Source: Chlorokybus atmophyticus
Taxonomy: Eukaryota; Streptophyta; Chlorokybophyceae; Chlorokybales; Chlorokybaceae
Direction of reading: 5' to 3'
Assembly: GCA_009103225.1 (NCBI GenBank)
Contig: RHPI01002888.1
Coordinates: forward strand, 152,918-180,009
Length of the DNA stretch: 27,092 nt
Both the position numbers and the translations under genes were made by a program. How positions within the stretch are numbered: the first letter of the stretch is position 1; every line of letters begins with the position of its first letter. The notes under the pieces were generated by a model that did not search any database, was not told the DNA's origin, and worked only from the letters and a program-made list of their open reading frames with translations. Below are positions 18,240 through 26,987 of this stretch, piece after piece.

Positions 18240-19826
18240 ATGGACGGCTTAAAGTTTACAATTGAGCCACTTGAAGTTGACAACTATAGCACGTGGAGTA
18301 TGAAAATGGAATTGCTACTGATTTACAAAGACTTGTGGAAGTATGTCGACCCCAAAGAAGAAGTGCCTGCAGGGCAAGGAAGTATTTGGGCGACATAAAG
18401 CAAGAAGGCATTGGCTTTGATAGGCTTGAATGTTGCGGAGCATCATCTTGTGATGGTGAAAGAATGCAGCACCGCGAAGGAGCTGCGGTTGAAGTTGGAA
18501 AGCCACTGCAAGTCGCGCAATATGGCACGAAGGCTACAGCTAAGATAAGAACTCAACTCGTTGCGAAAGCTGAGCGGGGAGCCAATAAGCAAGTTTGTAG
18601 CGCGGGTGAAAGCGTTATGGAAAGACTTGTTGGGCATTGGCCATGAGCTCAAGGAAGTTGAGGTGGTGTGGGCTGTGCTCTCGGGATTGCTCACGGAGTA
18701 TCGAGTGGTTGTTACCATTTTAGAGTCGACGACGGAAGAGTTGTCGCTTGACGGGGTGACACCAAGGCTTCTTCAAGAAGAACAACGCTTGAAAAAAGAT
18801 GATGAAGTGGAGGATGGAGCATCGCGCGGAGGTGTGGCGTTTGCGGCTTCAAAGTACGGAAAGAAGAGCGCTCAAGGCAACAACAGAGAGTGTTGGCACT
18901 GCGGGGAGCGTGGTCACTTCAAGTACAAGTGTCCCAAGTTAAAGAAGTCAAGTGAAGAGGAGAGAGGGAGAGCGGTTGTATTTCATGCAACAGAAGAAGG
19001 AGCAGAGTATCCTGGGTGGGTGCTAGATTTGAGAGTTTCGAGGCATCTCACAAGCGACAGGAGCAAGCTCATCAACTACACTCTTCTGATCAAGCCTGTT
19101 ACGATGGACTTCGGCAACAAGACAATGTTGCAAGCAATTGCAACGGGGGACGTCAACCTGAGATGCAAGGTTGGGAGTGAAGTGAGGAAGGTTGTGTTGA
19201 AGGATGTACTGCATGTGCCGGGTGCATCTGCGAATTTGTTCTTGGTGCGTGTGGCCACGACGGTTGGTGCGAGTGCTGTTTTTAACATGTACAAGGCTAG
19301 GATAGTGCTTGGGGGTGTTACACAGCTAGTCGGCTTTAACAAGGGTGGACTTTATTACGTGGAGGAGGACAATGAGCGCAAGGTGGTTGCTACAATGGCA
19401 AGGGTGGTTGAGAAGAAACCACAAGGTCAGAGCAACAAGAATGCACAGAAGATTGCTGTGAAGGAAAGCTCAGAGCCCGTGGGAGCTGCGAGAAGCTACA
19501 AGCAAGTGCTTGAGAGCAAGGTGCCAAAGGTGGTGAAGGACGAAGTCAAGGTTATCACCGAAGGCAAAGGTTCTGTAAAAGGAAGACAGGTGCAGCGAGT
19601 GAAGGGCAGTAACGAGCATGTACATCAAGTACAAGAGAAGAAAGGCAAGCTGGAGATGAAGCTTGCGGTTAAAAACAACAAGGATCTTAAGGCGAACAGG
19701 TTTGAAGCGCTGATGGGAAGCATGGAAGAGCTGGAGCACGAGGAGCTCAGGTGTCGTTCAACCATGATCGCGCACAAGGTCGTCAAGAAGAGAAGTAAAG
19801 AGCGCGTGCGAGTTCACCATGCGTGA
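18240..19826 (+). pseudogene. C gag with protease remnant and basic tail
   Basis: ATG at 18240 begins MDGLKFTIEPLEVDNYSTW, a typical copia gag N-terminus. Two in-frame TAA codons (18396-18398 and 18546-18548) break it; from there 421 codons are open. A zinc knuckle CWHCGERGHFKYKC follows (Cys111, Cys114, His119, Cys124 of that stretch). A protease-like segment WVLDLRVSRHL comes next, in the place of the usual WxxDSGAS, so the DSG active site is lost. GLYYVEE, the normal start of the pre-integrase region, comes next, but then the protein turns into a Lys-rich tail with NRFEALMGSMEELEHEE instead of an integrase. TGA ends it at 19826. Confidence 0.85.
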
Positions 19827-19869
19827 GTGACAAAGGCTAGTGATAAAGGCCAAGCTGCCCGCGTGGGAG

Positions 19870-20031
19870 TGTTGAAGATACGTTGTAGCTTGTAGACCAG
19901 CAGTGTGTGTATCTGGTGCAGAATCTGGCGGGTATAAAACCCCGCGGACTTGTGACCTTAATACAAGCTGTAGCGTTGTGATGTAGCATGTCACCCATGT
20001 GCATGTGCTTGTCAACGTGTGTATGTCAACA
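19870..20031 (+). repeat. 3' LTR of C (internally deleted)
   Basis: 162 bp, TGTTGAAG to TCAACA, lacking 222 bp compared with the left LTR. A short purine stretch (GTGGGAG, 19863-19869) precedes it as a possible polypurine tract. Confidence 0.9.
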
Positions 20032-20036
20032 GGTAG
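20032..20036. repeat. Target-site duplication of C (right)
   Basis: GGTAG directly after TCAACA, identical to 17594-17598. Confidence 0.92.
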
Positions 20037-21181
20037 GACACAAGAGTGGGGAGTGCACGCCGTGGTTGACCAGGCTGGTTGCACTGGTAGAAGTGGTGGA
20101 GATCGTGTCGGGTGACTGGTTGTGCTGTACGATCAGAGTCCAGGATAGCGTCGACTGTCAGATTGTGTGGACAATTGCTGTGCAGATATTCAGCAGCAAA
20201 AAGATCTTCGACTGCTGCCAGGTTGGTCCACTTGGCGCGGACGCGATGAGCACGGGAGCCATGCCGCGCTGCGTTGATTCTGAGAGGATGTCCCAGTAAA
20301 GAACACATCTGTCGGAAGCTGTTGGCCACGTGATGGCGCTTATCGTCCTCAGAGTGCACATTCTCGATGATATATCCTGGAGGCCTGGACAGCTGGCTGC
20401 TCTGCACAATTTTGATGACACGCATTGACTCCCAGAGTAGTTGTGAGCGAGGATCATCGAGTCCTTGGCCGCTGCCTGCTCTGGAGTGTCTTTGACACTC
20501 CCATCCTGCTACCAGCAGGTCGATGTCGCCCACCGCTAGGAGGTGATCCGCAGTGATTATACGGATGTCCTGTGGCAGTGCCGATAGTGGCAATCGCTGC
20601 GGGTAGCATTTGTGTAGGTGGCGCAGGTGGTGGCCTCGGGCAACCTGTGCGCGTGGATCAGGGTCACAGTAGAAGCACTTGGTGACCGTCGCGCCGGTGT
20701 TGAGGACAGCGGCGAGGCCACTACCTATTCCTCCAAATAGTTTCAACACGGAGATGCCTTGTTGTCGACGTAATACGTGAAACTCCACTAATCTAGTGGC
20801 CACCTGATGTTGTTCCTGGACAACAGCTTGGTCCTTATAGAGAGGGAACCGTGAAGTGAGCCGTGGTTTGGTCAGTAGTAGATGTGCGACCACCTGTGCG
20901 CGCCAGTGGCGTTCCGCTGGTTTCTGGTGGGCCACTTCTTCAGTGGCCTCTTCTTGAGACTTGTCGTATGGGATAGGAGAGTCTTGATCCGAGTTGTGGG
21001 TGACCACTGCAGATAATCTGTCAATGGTTGTCGACCCTGACCTGTAGGTGGCCGTTGCAGCTGCCCTGTTAGTGGTTGCCGACGACGACCTGTAGGTGGC
21101 TGTTGCAGCTGACCTTTGGTGGGAACGAGTGCGAGCCACCAACTCGAGGGGCAGATATCCTTCCGAATCTCTCCGTCCTTC
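20037..21181 (-). pseudogene. Retroelement C5-cytosine DNA methyltransferase (motifs I-VIII), split by element C
   Basis: A minus-strand frame, open from about 21181, of which about 370 codons precede element C. Counting from the TTG at 21142: motif I KLFGGIGSG (residues 134-142) binds AdoMet; CFYCDPDP (156-163) resembles motif II; motif IV is VAGWECQRHSRAG (211-223) with the catalytic Cys at 216; YIIENV (257-262) is motif VI; HRVRAKWTN (299-307) is motif VIII. Motifs IX-X follow at 17370-17598. These enzymes transfer a methyl group to cytosine in DNA. In most family members motif IV reads PCQ, while here it is ECQ. The upstream frame (YLPLEL) looks like a continuation of the protease after a frameshift near 21180, so the enzyme was probably part of Pol between protease and RT. 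Frame intact apart from the C insertion. Confidence 0.9.
21018..21113 (-). repeat. 48-bp tandem repeat in the methyltransferase N-terminus
   Basis: Two 48-bp units (21018-21065 and 21066-21113) encode a 16-residue repeat containing AATATYRS. The period is a multiple of three, so the frame is kept. It forms a low-complexity linker between the protease end and the catalytic domain. Confidence 0.8.
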
Positions 21182-21566
21182 TCATCCCAATGAGGACGAA
21201 AGCAGGCCTTCTCTGTCCAGCATTCCAGCCCCATGCCAACAACGAAGTTGAAGTGCTGTCCCAACAACAGGTCAAAGGATCCTGCGTCGGTGACCACACA
21301 CTTCTATATAACCTCGGTGCTGTGGGACGGGTCCACTCCTGTCAAGCGAATGCAGAGGGCTTGCTTGGTGATACCGATCACCTTGTCACGGCTGACGGTT
21401 GCGGTGTGTCGAGCATGTATGGGCACGGCATCAGCTCAGCGCTGGTGATGCCAAGATCACGTGCGAGGTAACGTCCGATGATGATAGGCTGGGCTGCAGA
21501 GTCCAGCATCACCCGCTTGGGTGCTCGCCCATTGATAGTGACATGCTTGCCTTGGTTGGCGATCAT
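21182..21566 (-). pseudogene. Element B aspartic protease (frameshifted)
   Basis: VTINGRAPKRVMLDSAAQPI carries the active-site Asp in DSA, where DSG or DTG is normal, and GRYLARDLGI follows. In another frame the second half reads VVTDAGSFDLLLGQHFNF, then GLECWTEKACFRPHWDEKDG, typical of retroviral-type proteases of this family. A frameshift between about 21380 and 21297 and the Gly to Ala change argue against activity. The methyltransferase follows directly. Confidence 0.8.
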
Positions 21567-23705
21567 GGCTGCGTTGGCGTGGATGCGCAGCCGCTTGAAG
21601 CGTCAGTAGCGTGTGCGTGGGGTATCTGTTGCTGCAGTTCCCTCCGGTGGTGTCGAGCGCAGTGCGGCAAGCGCCCCTCGACCAGCTGGGTCTTCAGCAC
21701 CTCCTTGACCGCGGCCTGGCCCGAACCGTCCTTGCCTTAGCTGTTGATAAACACGATGTGGCCTGGGTGCTGGCGGTGCTGCCTGTGGCTGCTCTGGGTG
21801 TAGTGCCGGGGGATTGCGTCTCTGTGTGGCCGGGTCATTCCTGGCGGCGTGGCCAGTGGCTGTTGGGGAAACCCCGGAGAAACGGGTGTTTGTGGGCCCG
21901 TCTCCCGTGCGGCCTATTCTTCCACATAAGTCCAGCATACTGCATGAGCTGCCTCCCTGACCAGTGTACCCTTCCATGTGGCTGTTGGGTTGTTGACTAC
22001 GTCACTCCAGCGGTGATTCTGAGGCATGGGCTGGAGATATACTGCGCGCAGGAGCCGCGCTCTTCTGTCGTGGGTGATGGTGGGAACCCTTAAGATCCCT
22101 GCCATGTTGGCATCCCATTTGCCATTAACCACTCCCACCTCCAACACCGTTGTTGCTCGCGCCCGCATAGTGAGGTAAATCTCTGGTTGTTGGACATGCT
22201 GCCTATAAGCAGCTGCGATGCGTCTGCGTTGCCGCGCTGCTTCCGCCTCTGGCAACCTCAGTATGGCCTCTTGTGCTCCTTCTAAGGTGTCAGTGGCTGT
22301 CGAAGCAACCTCGCCATAGGCTTGCCGTAGCGAACGCAGGCAGGCGTCCAACTAGAGGAATTTGGTGCTGAAGGCGACCAGGGGGACTGCAGGGTGATTG
22401 GTGACTAGCCAAGTCATCAGTTTTGCTCGAGCTCCATTACCACATTCTCACATCCCCAGCATCGTCCGTCTCAGGCCGATGCCTTCTTGTCGGTGCAGCA
22501 TGGTTGCTTGTCGCAACAGGGCAGTACGAAGTTGCTGTTCCCCGATTAAACCTGCTCCATCTCGTTGTGTCCACCCTTGCGGGGTGAGGTAGCCTCTCCC
22601 TTGATCCCGTTAATCTTCAGGCAAGTCTTCCAACAAGGCGGGTAGCAGCGGGGCGATCACCCCCCTGGTTTGTTGGGCCAGCGCCCTCGTCTGGTCACCG
22701 TTGGGCCCACCAACGAGAGGTGTTGTTTCGGATAATGGGCCAGCGACTGTTGATTGAAAAACGCCATCGCGAGCATCAGCAAGGGCGTGCGCTCTTGCGT
22801 CGATTGCTGCCGCTTGATCTTGTCGCCAGGTGAATGCCTGTTCCAGCGCGGTGTAGCGCTCATGACGTCGAACGGTGTTGAGGGCCTCAGTGCTTCGTTG
22901 TCACCCAGAGGCATGTCGGCTGTATTAGCGTTGTGCTGCTGTACATTGAGTTGCCGGTCCCTATACGTGTCCACTGGGTTGGGCTCAAAGGGTTCATGAC
23001 GGACTGGCGTGGCGCAGTCTGCATATCGTTATGCAGAGTCCAGAACAACTGTAGTGCCAACTCCAGTACAACAGACGTGCTAACAACGAAAACACGATCT
23101 CGCATGGGACGTGCCGTGCGGGCGAGGATTATATCCTTCAGCTGCCGTTGAGTCTGCTCTGGCAGCGTGTAATATTTAGGCAGTAGAAATACTCGATCAC
23201 TGCGTTCAACGTGTGTTATGCGCTCCCCTCCACGCTCAAAAGCAATGGTAGTGGGATCTGCCCCACGCATGATGGTCTCCCCAGCACGCTCAGCTTGCTG
23301 ACCTTGCGGGACAAGCTGAGTGACGTCGAGGGCGGGCAATGTAGCTGAGCGTGTCGCTGCAGCGGCAGCAGGCTCGACGATGGCACTGTCGGTGGTGGCG
23401 AGAGTGCCGCTCAATGGCGCGAGAGTGGTCTAAAAGCCTGCTGGCACAGGTGGTTCTGCGGTTAAAGCGGGACCGGTGCGACCTACTGCTGCAGGGTCGG
23501 TGACAGCAGTGGCTATTGCCTGCGTGCTCACCAGTGTGGGCGCGATGGTGCTCACTGGTAGACCAGTTCTTGGTGAAATTGGAGCAGCTGCTACTGACGT
23601 CGACGGAGTCGACATCGTAGCCGGTGTAACTGTTGCTGCTGGTGTAATACCACTGGTGGCTTCAGAGGAGGTGGCTGCTGACGATGTCGTGGCTTCCCCT
23701 CGAAC
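21567..23705 (-). pseudogene. Unrecognised polyprotein region of B between gag and protease
   Basis: About 2.1 kb of coding-like sequence on the gag strand, broken into pieces. The first part (23705-22887) stays in the gag frame after stop codons: a Thr/Ser/Pro/Ala-rich linker, then a stretch with FLLPKYYTLPEQTQRQLKDI and VVLELALQLFWTLHNDMQ. A second part (22974-22657) contains DTYRDRQLNVQQHN and LLMLAMAFFNQQSL. A third (22351-21914) contains EAILRLPEAEAARQRRRI and LTMRARATTVLEVG. I recognise no domain. Helix-rich content and its place suggest extra structural (gag-like) protein, but that is inference. At least three frame changes occur. Confidence 0.6.
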
Positions 23706-25536
23706 TCACCAGGATGGTTGAATACGCGACGGGGTGCTGGTGTCCCTCGTGCGCTTTGGAGCCATCAGTGCCCACCGGGCAGAGTAACAGGCGCGGTAGT
23801 CCTGCTCCTTGTCTTCCTCCAAGCGTGCCATATGTGCCATAAGGGCAGCCATATGGTCATCAGCTGGCGGTTTGGCTGGAGCCTTGGCGGCAACTGCAAC
23901 AGCGCGCGGACGTCCTTCCAGTCCCTTACGCTGAGGAGGGCGATTCTTCCCCCTGAAGCCTTGCTCTTCCTTGCGAGCATTGGCGTAGTTGTTGGTGAAG
24001 TTATGACCTTCGGTGTAATTGCTGTTGTAGCCACTAGAGTTGTTGCCGTTGTGGCCACCGGTGTTGTAGCTGTTGTAGCCACGAGAGTTGTTGCCGTTGT
24101 AGCCACCAGAGTTGTTGCCGTAGTTGTTGACGGGTCTCAACTCGGGAAACTTGAGCCAGCAGACTGACTCCAAGTGGCCTGTCTTGTGACAGGAGTCGCA
24201 GGCCAGAGTTGAGTACTCTTCGGAGCACTCCTTAAGGTAGTGCCCATGCCGTCCACAGCAGTTACACAGCACGGGGGCAGGCAAAGCATTATGCGCTGAT
24301 CGTTTCCCTTTGTCGCGTGCTGATGAAGCGTCTCGACCACGTTCGCGGCACGGAGGCTCGACAGACGTGCTGGCTACAGGCCGTGAGGCGCTGCGGTTGG
24401 TGTCCAGCACTGCCTTCTCATACACCAAGCACTTATGGATGGCTTGTGCAGTCTTGAATGCTTCCTTGAGCGTGTAGCCAAGGGGCCTGCTGTAGTTCAG
24501 GGTCAGGCGCGTCGACTCGCTCAGAGTGGCATCCAACTCATTGACATACACCACTGCAGCCATCTCATCAGTGACGATCTTGTAGTCAATGTCCTTCAAC
24601 AGCCCCTCTAGTCTGGAGTACAGGCGTAGGGGGTCCTCGTTTGGCTTGCGCCGGAACCGCCTCAACTCCTCCACTTTGCTAGTGGTCTGCAGTGGGAAGG
24701 TGCGACGAAGTGCCGCGTATAAATCCTTGAGTGGAAAGTTAGAGATGGCAGCACCTACAGTGATGGCTGATGCGCAATGCAACTAACCCGAGGGTGAAAG
24801 CACTGCCTCCCGCACGAGAGCCAGGTGTTGCCATAGATAGGGGTGTGCCCACCTCAACGGCTGCAGTTCGTTGTTCTTCAAGGATGGCAGCAGAACGGTC
24901 CAGGATCCGGGCCCGTCGCGCGGCCGTCTTGATCTCAATCTCTGCAGGGGTCAAGTTGACGATCACCAACTCAGGTTTCTCCTCCTCTGCTTTGTCAATG
25001 GCAACCGCTATGGACAACCCGGTGACTGCAGCGGGAGTGGCAGGTGGAAAGATGGCTGCTGGACTGTGCAGTGATGCAGGTGCTATGGTACTGGCGAGCT
25101 TGCCATAGCCATCAACTCAATGCAGTTCAGCAACAGACTTTCAGACATCATGTGCTTCAAGGTCAAGAACCTGAGCATCAATGTGAAAAGAGATCTCATC
25201 TGACCAGTCTTTGTTTTTCAGAGCCTGCTGTCGCATCTTGAAGTGGAACTTGATGATGAATTTGTCCAGCGAGGTAGTGCCAGCACGTCCGGAGAAGCGC
25301 AGGGACATTGTTGAGCTGGAAGACTCCATCTCGTAGTTGTCACGGTCGGACAAGAGTGGGGAAGCTCGATGCCGTGGAGTGGAAAGGAACGGAGTGAAGT
25401 CGGAGGCAGCACGTGAGCCTCTGCTGCTACGATCATTGCTCCCGTCGCTGGTCCGCTCGTAGGTGAGGTTGGAGGTTGGGCTCCAGCTGCTAAGGTCACC
25501 CTCGTCTATTGGAGAGAACGGGGTGGGCCTGCTCAT
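23706..25536 (-). pseudogene. Element B gag with two zinc knuckles
   Basis: ATG at 25534-25536 begins MSRPTPFSPIDEGDLSSWSP. The N-terminal Ser/Arg-rich part (to about 25141), a Glu-rich helical middle (25017-24739) and the capsid part (from 24782) are in changing frames, so the gene is broken at least twice. The capsid has FRRKPNEDPLRLYSRLEGLL. In the last 358-codon stretch two CCHC knuckles are intact: Cys173, Cys176, His181, Cys186 and Cys195, Cys198, His203, Cys208. A tract rich in Asn, Gly and Tyr follows (about 219-267), then a basic region (RGKNRPPQRKG) and a short coiled-coil-like end. A TAA/TAG-type break near 23706 separates it from the same-frame downstream region. Confidence 0.85.
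24024..24119 (-). repeat. Four 24-bp repeats encoding an Asn/Gly/Tyr-rich tract
   Basis: Four units of 24 bp each encode GNNS(G/R)GYN-type octapeptides in gag, just after the zinc knuckles. The units are slightly different, so the repeat is not brand new. The composition resembles low-complexity RNA-binding tails. Confidence 0.85.
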
Positions 25537-25821
25537 ACAGCTAATCCAAAGGTAAAAGTGTATGCAGGGTAGAGTGTTTGTACTCTATCGCCTGTCTCGA
25601 TGCCGCTACCACTCACCACACTAGTGCTTATGTGCGCACTATGTAATGACGGTGATAACGAATGCCCAGGGATGTGTCCCCAGATACAGCACTTATCTGA
25701 TGCAGAATGCAACGCACTCACTTGAGCAAAGACGGTGACACTGTGAGTCAACAAGCCACTACGATAGGTAGTGCTGTTTACATAGTTCTTTGCATGAGCG
25801 AAAAATGTGTTACGCTATTAA
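25537..25821 (-). other. Element B 5' untranslated leader
   Basis: 285 bp between the A1 repeat and the gag ATG, without coding content. Directly after A1 the coding strand reads TTAATAGCG, with no TGG-type or other tRNA complement. GGTGACACTGTGAGT (25734-25748, plus strand) is an exact complement of 26027-26041 in A1. Confidence 0.75.
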
Positions 25822-26350
25822 GTGAGGTGAATGAGCAAGCAACACGTGGATATTATGATCTGACTGATGCCAACAAGCACACTGCAACCAGGCACACCAG
25901 GCTCACAGCAATGACAAGCACAATGCACACACGAGCATGCACATGCTCTCACACAGTGAGGGGGTTCTTGGTAATCGGGATGGCGTGTTTGTGGTTCAGG
26001 TCGTTTCACAAGCTCTTAGCTTTCTCACTCACAGTGTCACCAGCTGATTTGGTGAACACTGTGAGTACTTATACAAGTTAAATCATGAGTGTTCAGAACA
26101 TAAGCTAACGGTCATATCGATGCTATTTCCACAGCGATTGTCACTTGATATAGAACACAACTTATAACTGAACTCACAACTGAACAGCTACGCGCGGTGC
26201 CTATGTAGGCTATGGTCGTGAGCTACTCTGAAGTCATGACCTAGCTACTGGTCAGGGACACGCGCGCGTTGGTATGTTGGTAGGCCGGGCGACGGTTTTG
26301 ATGTAGGCATGCCCGATGAAGGCTGGTATGTGTGGGCACTATGCATGACA
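25822..26350 (-). repeat. A1 repeat, 5' terminus of B
   Basis: 529 bp, coding-strand start TGTCATGC, homologous over its full length to A2 (8855-9383) with about 32 differences by hand count. Unlike A2 it is not followed by a B repeat. It joins element A sequence at 26351. It presumably holds the promoter. Confidence 0.9.
26027..26066 (-). other. Long hairpin in the A1 repeat
   Basis: ACTCACAGTGTCACC (26027-26041) and GGTGAACACTGTGAGT (26051-26066) pair over 15 bp with a single bulged base and a 9-nt loop. In B' (4864-4903) one pair near the loop changed on both sides (C:G to T:A), which keeps pairing there, although the outer stem has decayed. Confidence 0.7.
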
Positions 26351-26354
26351 AAGC
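26351..26354. repeat. Target-site duplication of B (right)
   Basis: AAGC directly after CATGACA; the left copy is AAGA at 8801-8804. Confidence 0.65.
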
Positions 26355-26440
26355 TCTTCTTGCAAGGCTAGGATTGCACTTGAAGCTCCTCAACACGGAC
26401 ATCTCCACCAATACACTACACTCCGCTTACAAAGTAAAAG
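26355..26440 (-). pseudogene. Element A gag N-terminal fragment
   Basis: Continues element A beyond the B insertion. Minus-strand sequence matches A' 12370-12440, with pieces such as AILALQEEL in one frame. The expected ATG context (GGAGATG) is present, but the frame is shifted shortly after. The rest of gag is at 7691-8800. Confidence 0.75.
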
Positions 26441-26473
26441 TGTAAACGCTCACACTTCCTCTCTCACCTTCGT

Positions 26474-26492
26474 AAACCGAGCTTCGATACCA
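26474..26492 (-). promoter_or_regulatory. Primer binding site of element A
   Basis: Coding strand TGGTATCGAAGCTCGG, two bases after the LTR end (CGTCACA, AG). TGGTATC equals the complement of the 3' end of initiator tRNA-Met; beyond that the match is partial. Confidence 0.72.
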
Positions 26493-26494
26493 CT

Positions 26495-26987
26495 TGTGAC
26501 GGTGCTCGTGCCTTGTCACATGTGAGTTGGTCCAATTAACAACCTTCTCACCAAGGCATGGGAATCACACCGGAACCTTGCCCCCTCGGCCAAGCACACA
26601 CGCGCTCGAAGCTACACACCGACTTGTGTAGCGCCTTGGATCGTCACACAAGCAAGCACACACTAGTTGACACACGCTAGCAACCCCTGCTAACCACCAC
26701 CAGGCTTGCACACAATAAATTAGGGAGCTAAAGGTTGTATTGCACAAAGTGAAATGTCCTTTTCATATCTACCAATCTGCACATGCTATTGTCCAGACGT
26801 CTCTCGAGCTAGACGGAATCAGAAGCTAAGATATTCTTGAAGAACCTTGTAGTACACTTCTAGACCTTTCTTACGCACCAAGGAACTCCTGAAAATGCCC
26901 ATATGGCAAAGTTATACTATTTAATGCCAGGCCCTTCCAGAAATCTGGTAGAGTCCTTCTCAACTGGCCCTCCGTTTCCTGGCGCTG
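26495..26987 (-). repeat. 5' LTR of element A, truncated
   Basis: Homologous to 1177-1710 from the inner edge outwards, lacking about 35 bp of the GC-rich alternating tract. Similarity ends near 26987 within CCTGGCGCTGTCT, so roughly the first 125 bp of the LTR (its TGTAACAG end) are missing. It is visibly more diverged from the 3' LTR than the repeats of B are from each other. Confidence 0.82.

Larger units (their letters stand above)
17599..20031 (+). mobile_element. Element C: gag-only Ty1/copia retrotransposon
   Basis: A complete insertion bounded by GGTAG duplications, with LTRs starting TGTTGAAG and ending TCAACA, a primer site and one gag-type reading region. Integrase, reverse transcriptase and RNase H are absent, so it would depend on another copia element for replication, as terminal-repeat gag-only elements do. 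It sits inside the methyltransferase gene of B in the opposite orientation. The LTRs differ at about 5 of 151 aligned positions, fewer than the B repeats, as expected for a younger insertion. Confidence 0.9.
8805..26350 (-). mobile_element. Element B: Ty3/gypsy-like element with DNA methyltransferase and PHD finger
   Basis: Inserted into A gag. Comparison with A' shows host sequence up to 8804 and again from 26351. In coding order (minus strand): A1 repeat, leader, gag, unrecognised polyprotein, protease, C5-methyltransferase, RT, RNase H, DDE integrase, PHD finger, 3' UTR, then B1, A2 and B2 repeats. Without the nested A' and C the element would be about 10.4 kb. A' and an associated deletion removed most of RNase H. 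A 4-bp duplication with one mismatch flanks it. Methyltransferase-bearing retrotransposons are known from dinoflagellates and charophytes; this one adds a PHD finger and split terminal repeats. Stops and frameshifts make this copy defective. Confidence 0.88.
1177..26987 (-). mobile_element. Element A: nested-into Ty3/gypsy chromovirus, degraded
   Basis: A minus-strand LTR retrotransposon whose pieces can be followed through two large insertions: 3' LTR, polypurine tract, chromodomain and integrase core (1896-2892), integrase N-terminus, RNase H, reverse transcriptase, protease and gag (5189-8800), then gag start, primer binding site and 5' LTR (26355-26987). The pieces align in order with element A', which runs uninterrupted on the plus strand. 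The gag-PR-RT-RH-IN order and the chromodomain place it in the Ty3/gypsy chromoviruses. The 5' LTR breaks off near 26987, so no outer target-site duplication can be checked. Frameshifts, stops and catalytic substitutions show it is dead. Confidence 0.88.

Noticed and set aside
18017-18265. A short basic protein upstream of C gag
   Set aside because: The frame overlaps the typical copia gag start at 18240 and is made of repeated leader sequence. It has no support as a gene.
20037-21181. A host or bacterial methyltransferase gene standing alone
   Set aside because: It lies between protease and RT of element B, its upstream frame resembles the protease end, and the C insertion with its duplication explains the break. 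Bacterial contamination does not fit the surrounding eukaryotic retroelements.
24024-24119. A CRISPR-like array
   Set aside because: The 24-bp units are directly adjacent without spacers, are in frame with gag and encode an octapeptide repeat.
8805-26350. Element B as a true DIRS/Ngaro element with a tyrosine recombinase
   Set aside because: The repeat layout suggests it, but the integrase has HHCC zinc and DDE-type blocks and short target duplications flank the insertions. No tyrosine recombinase motif was seen.
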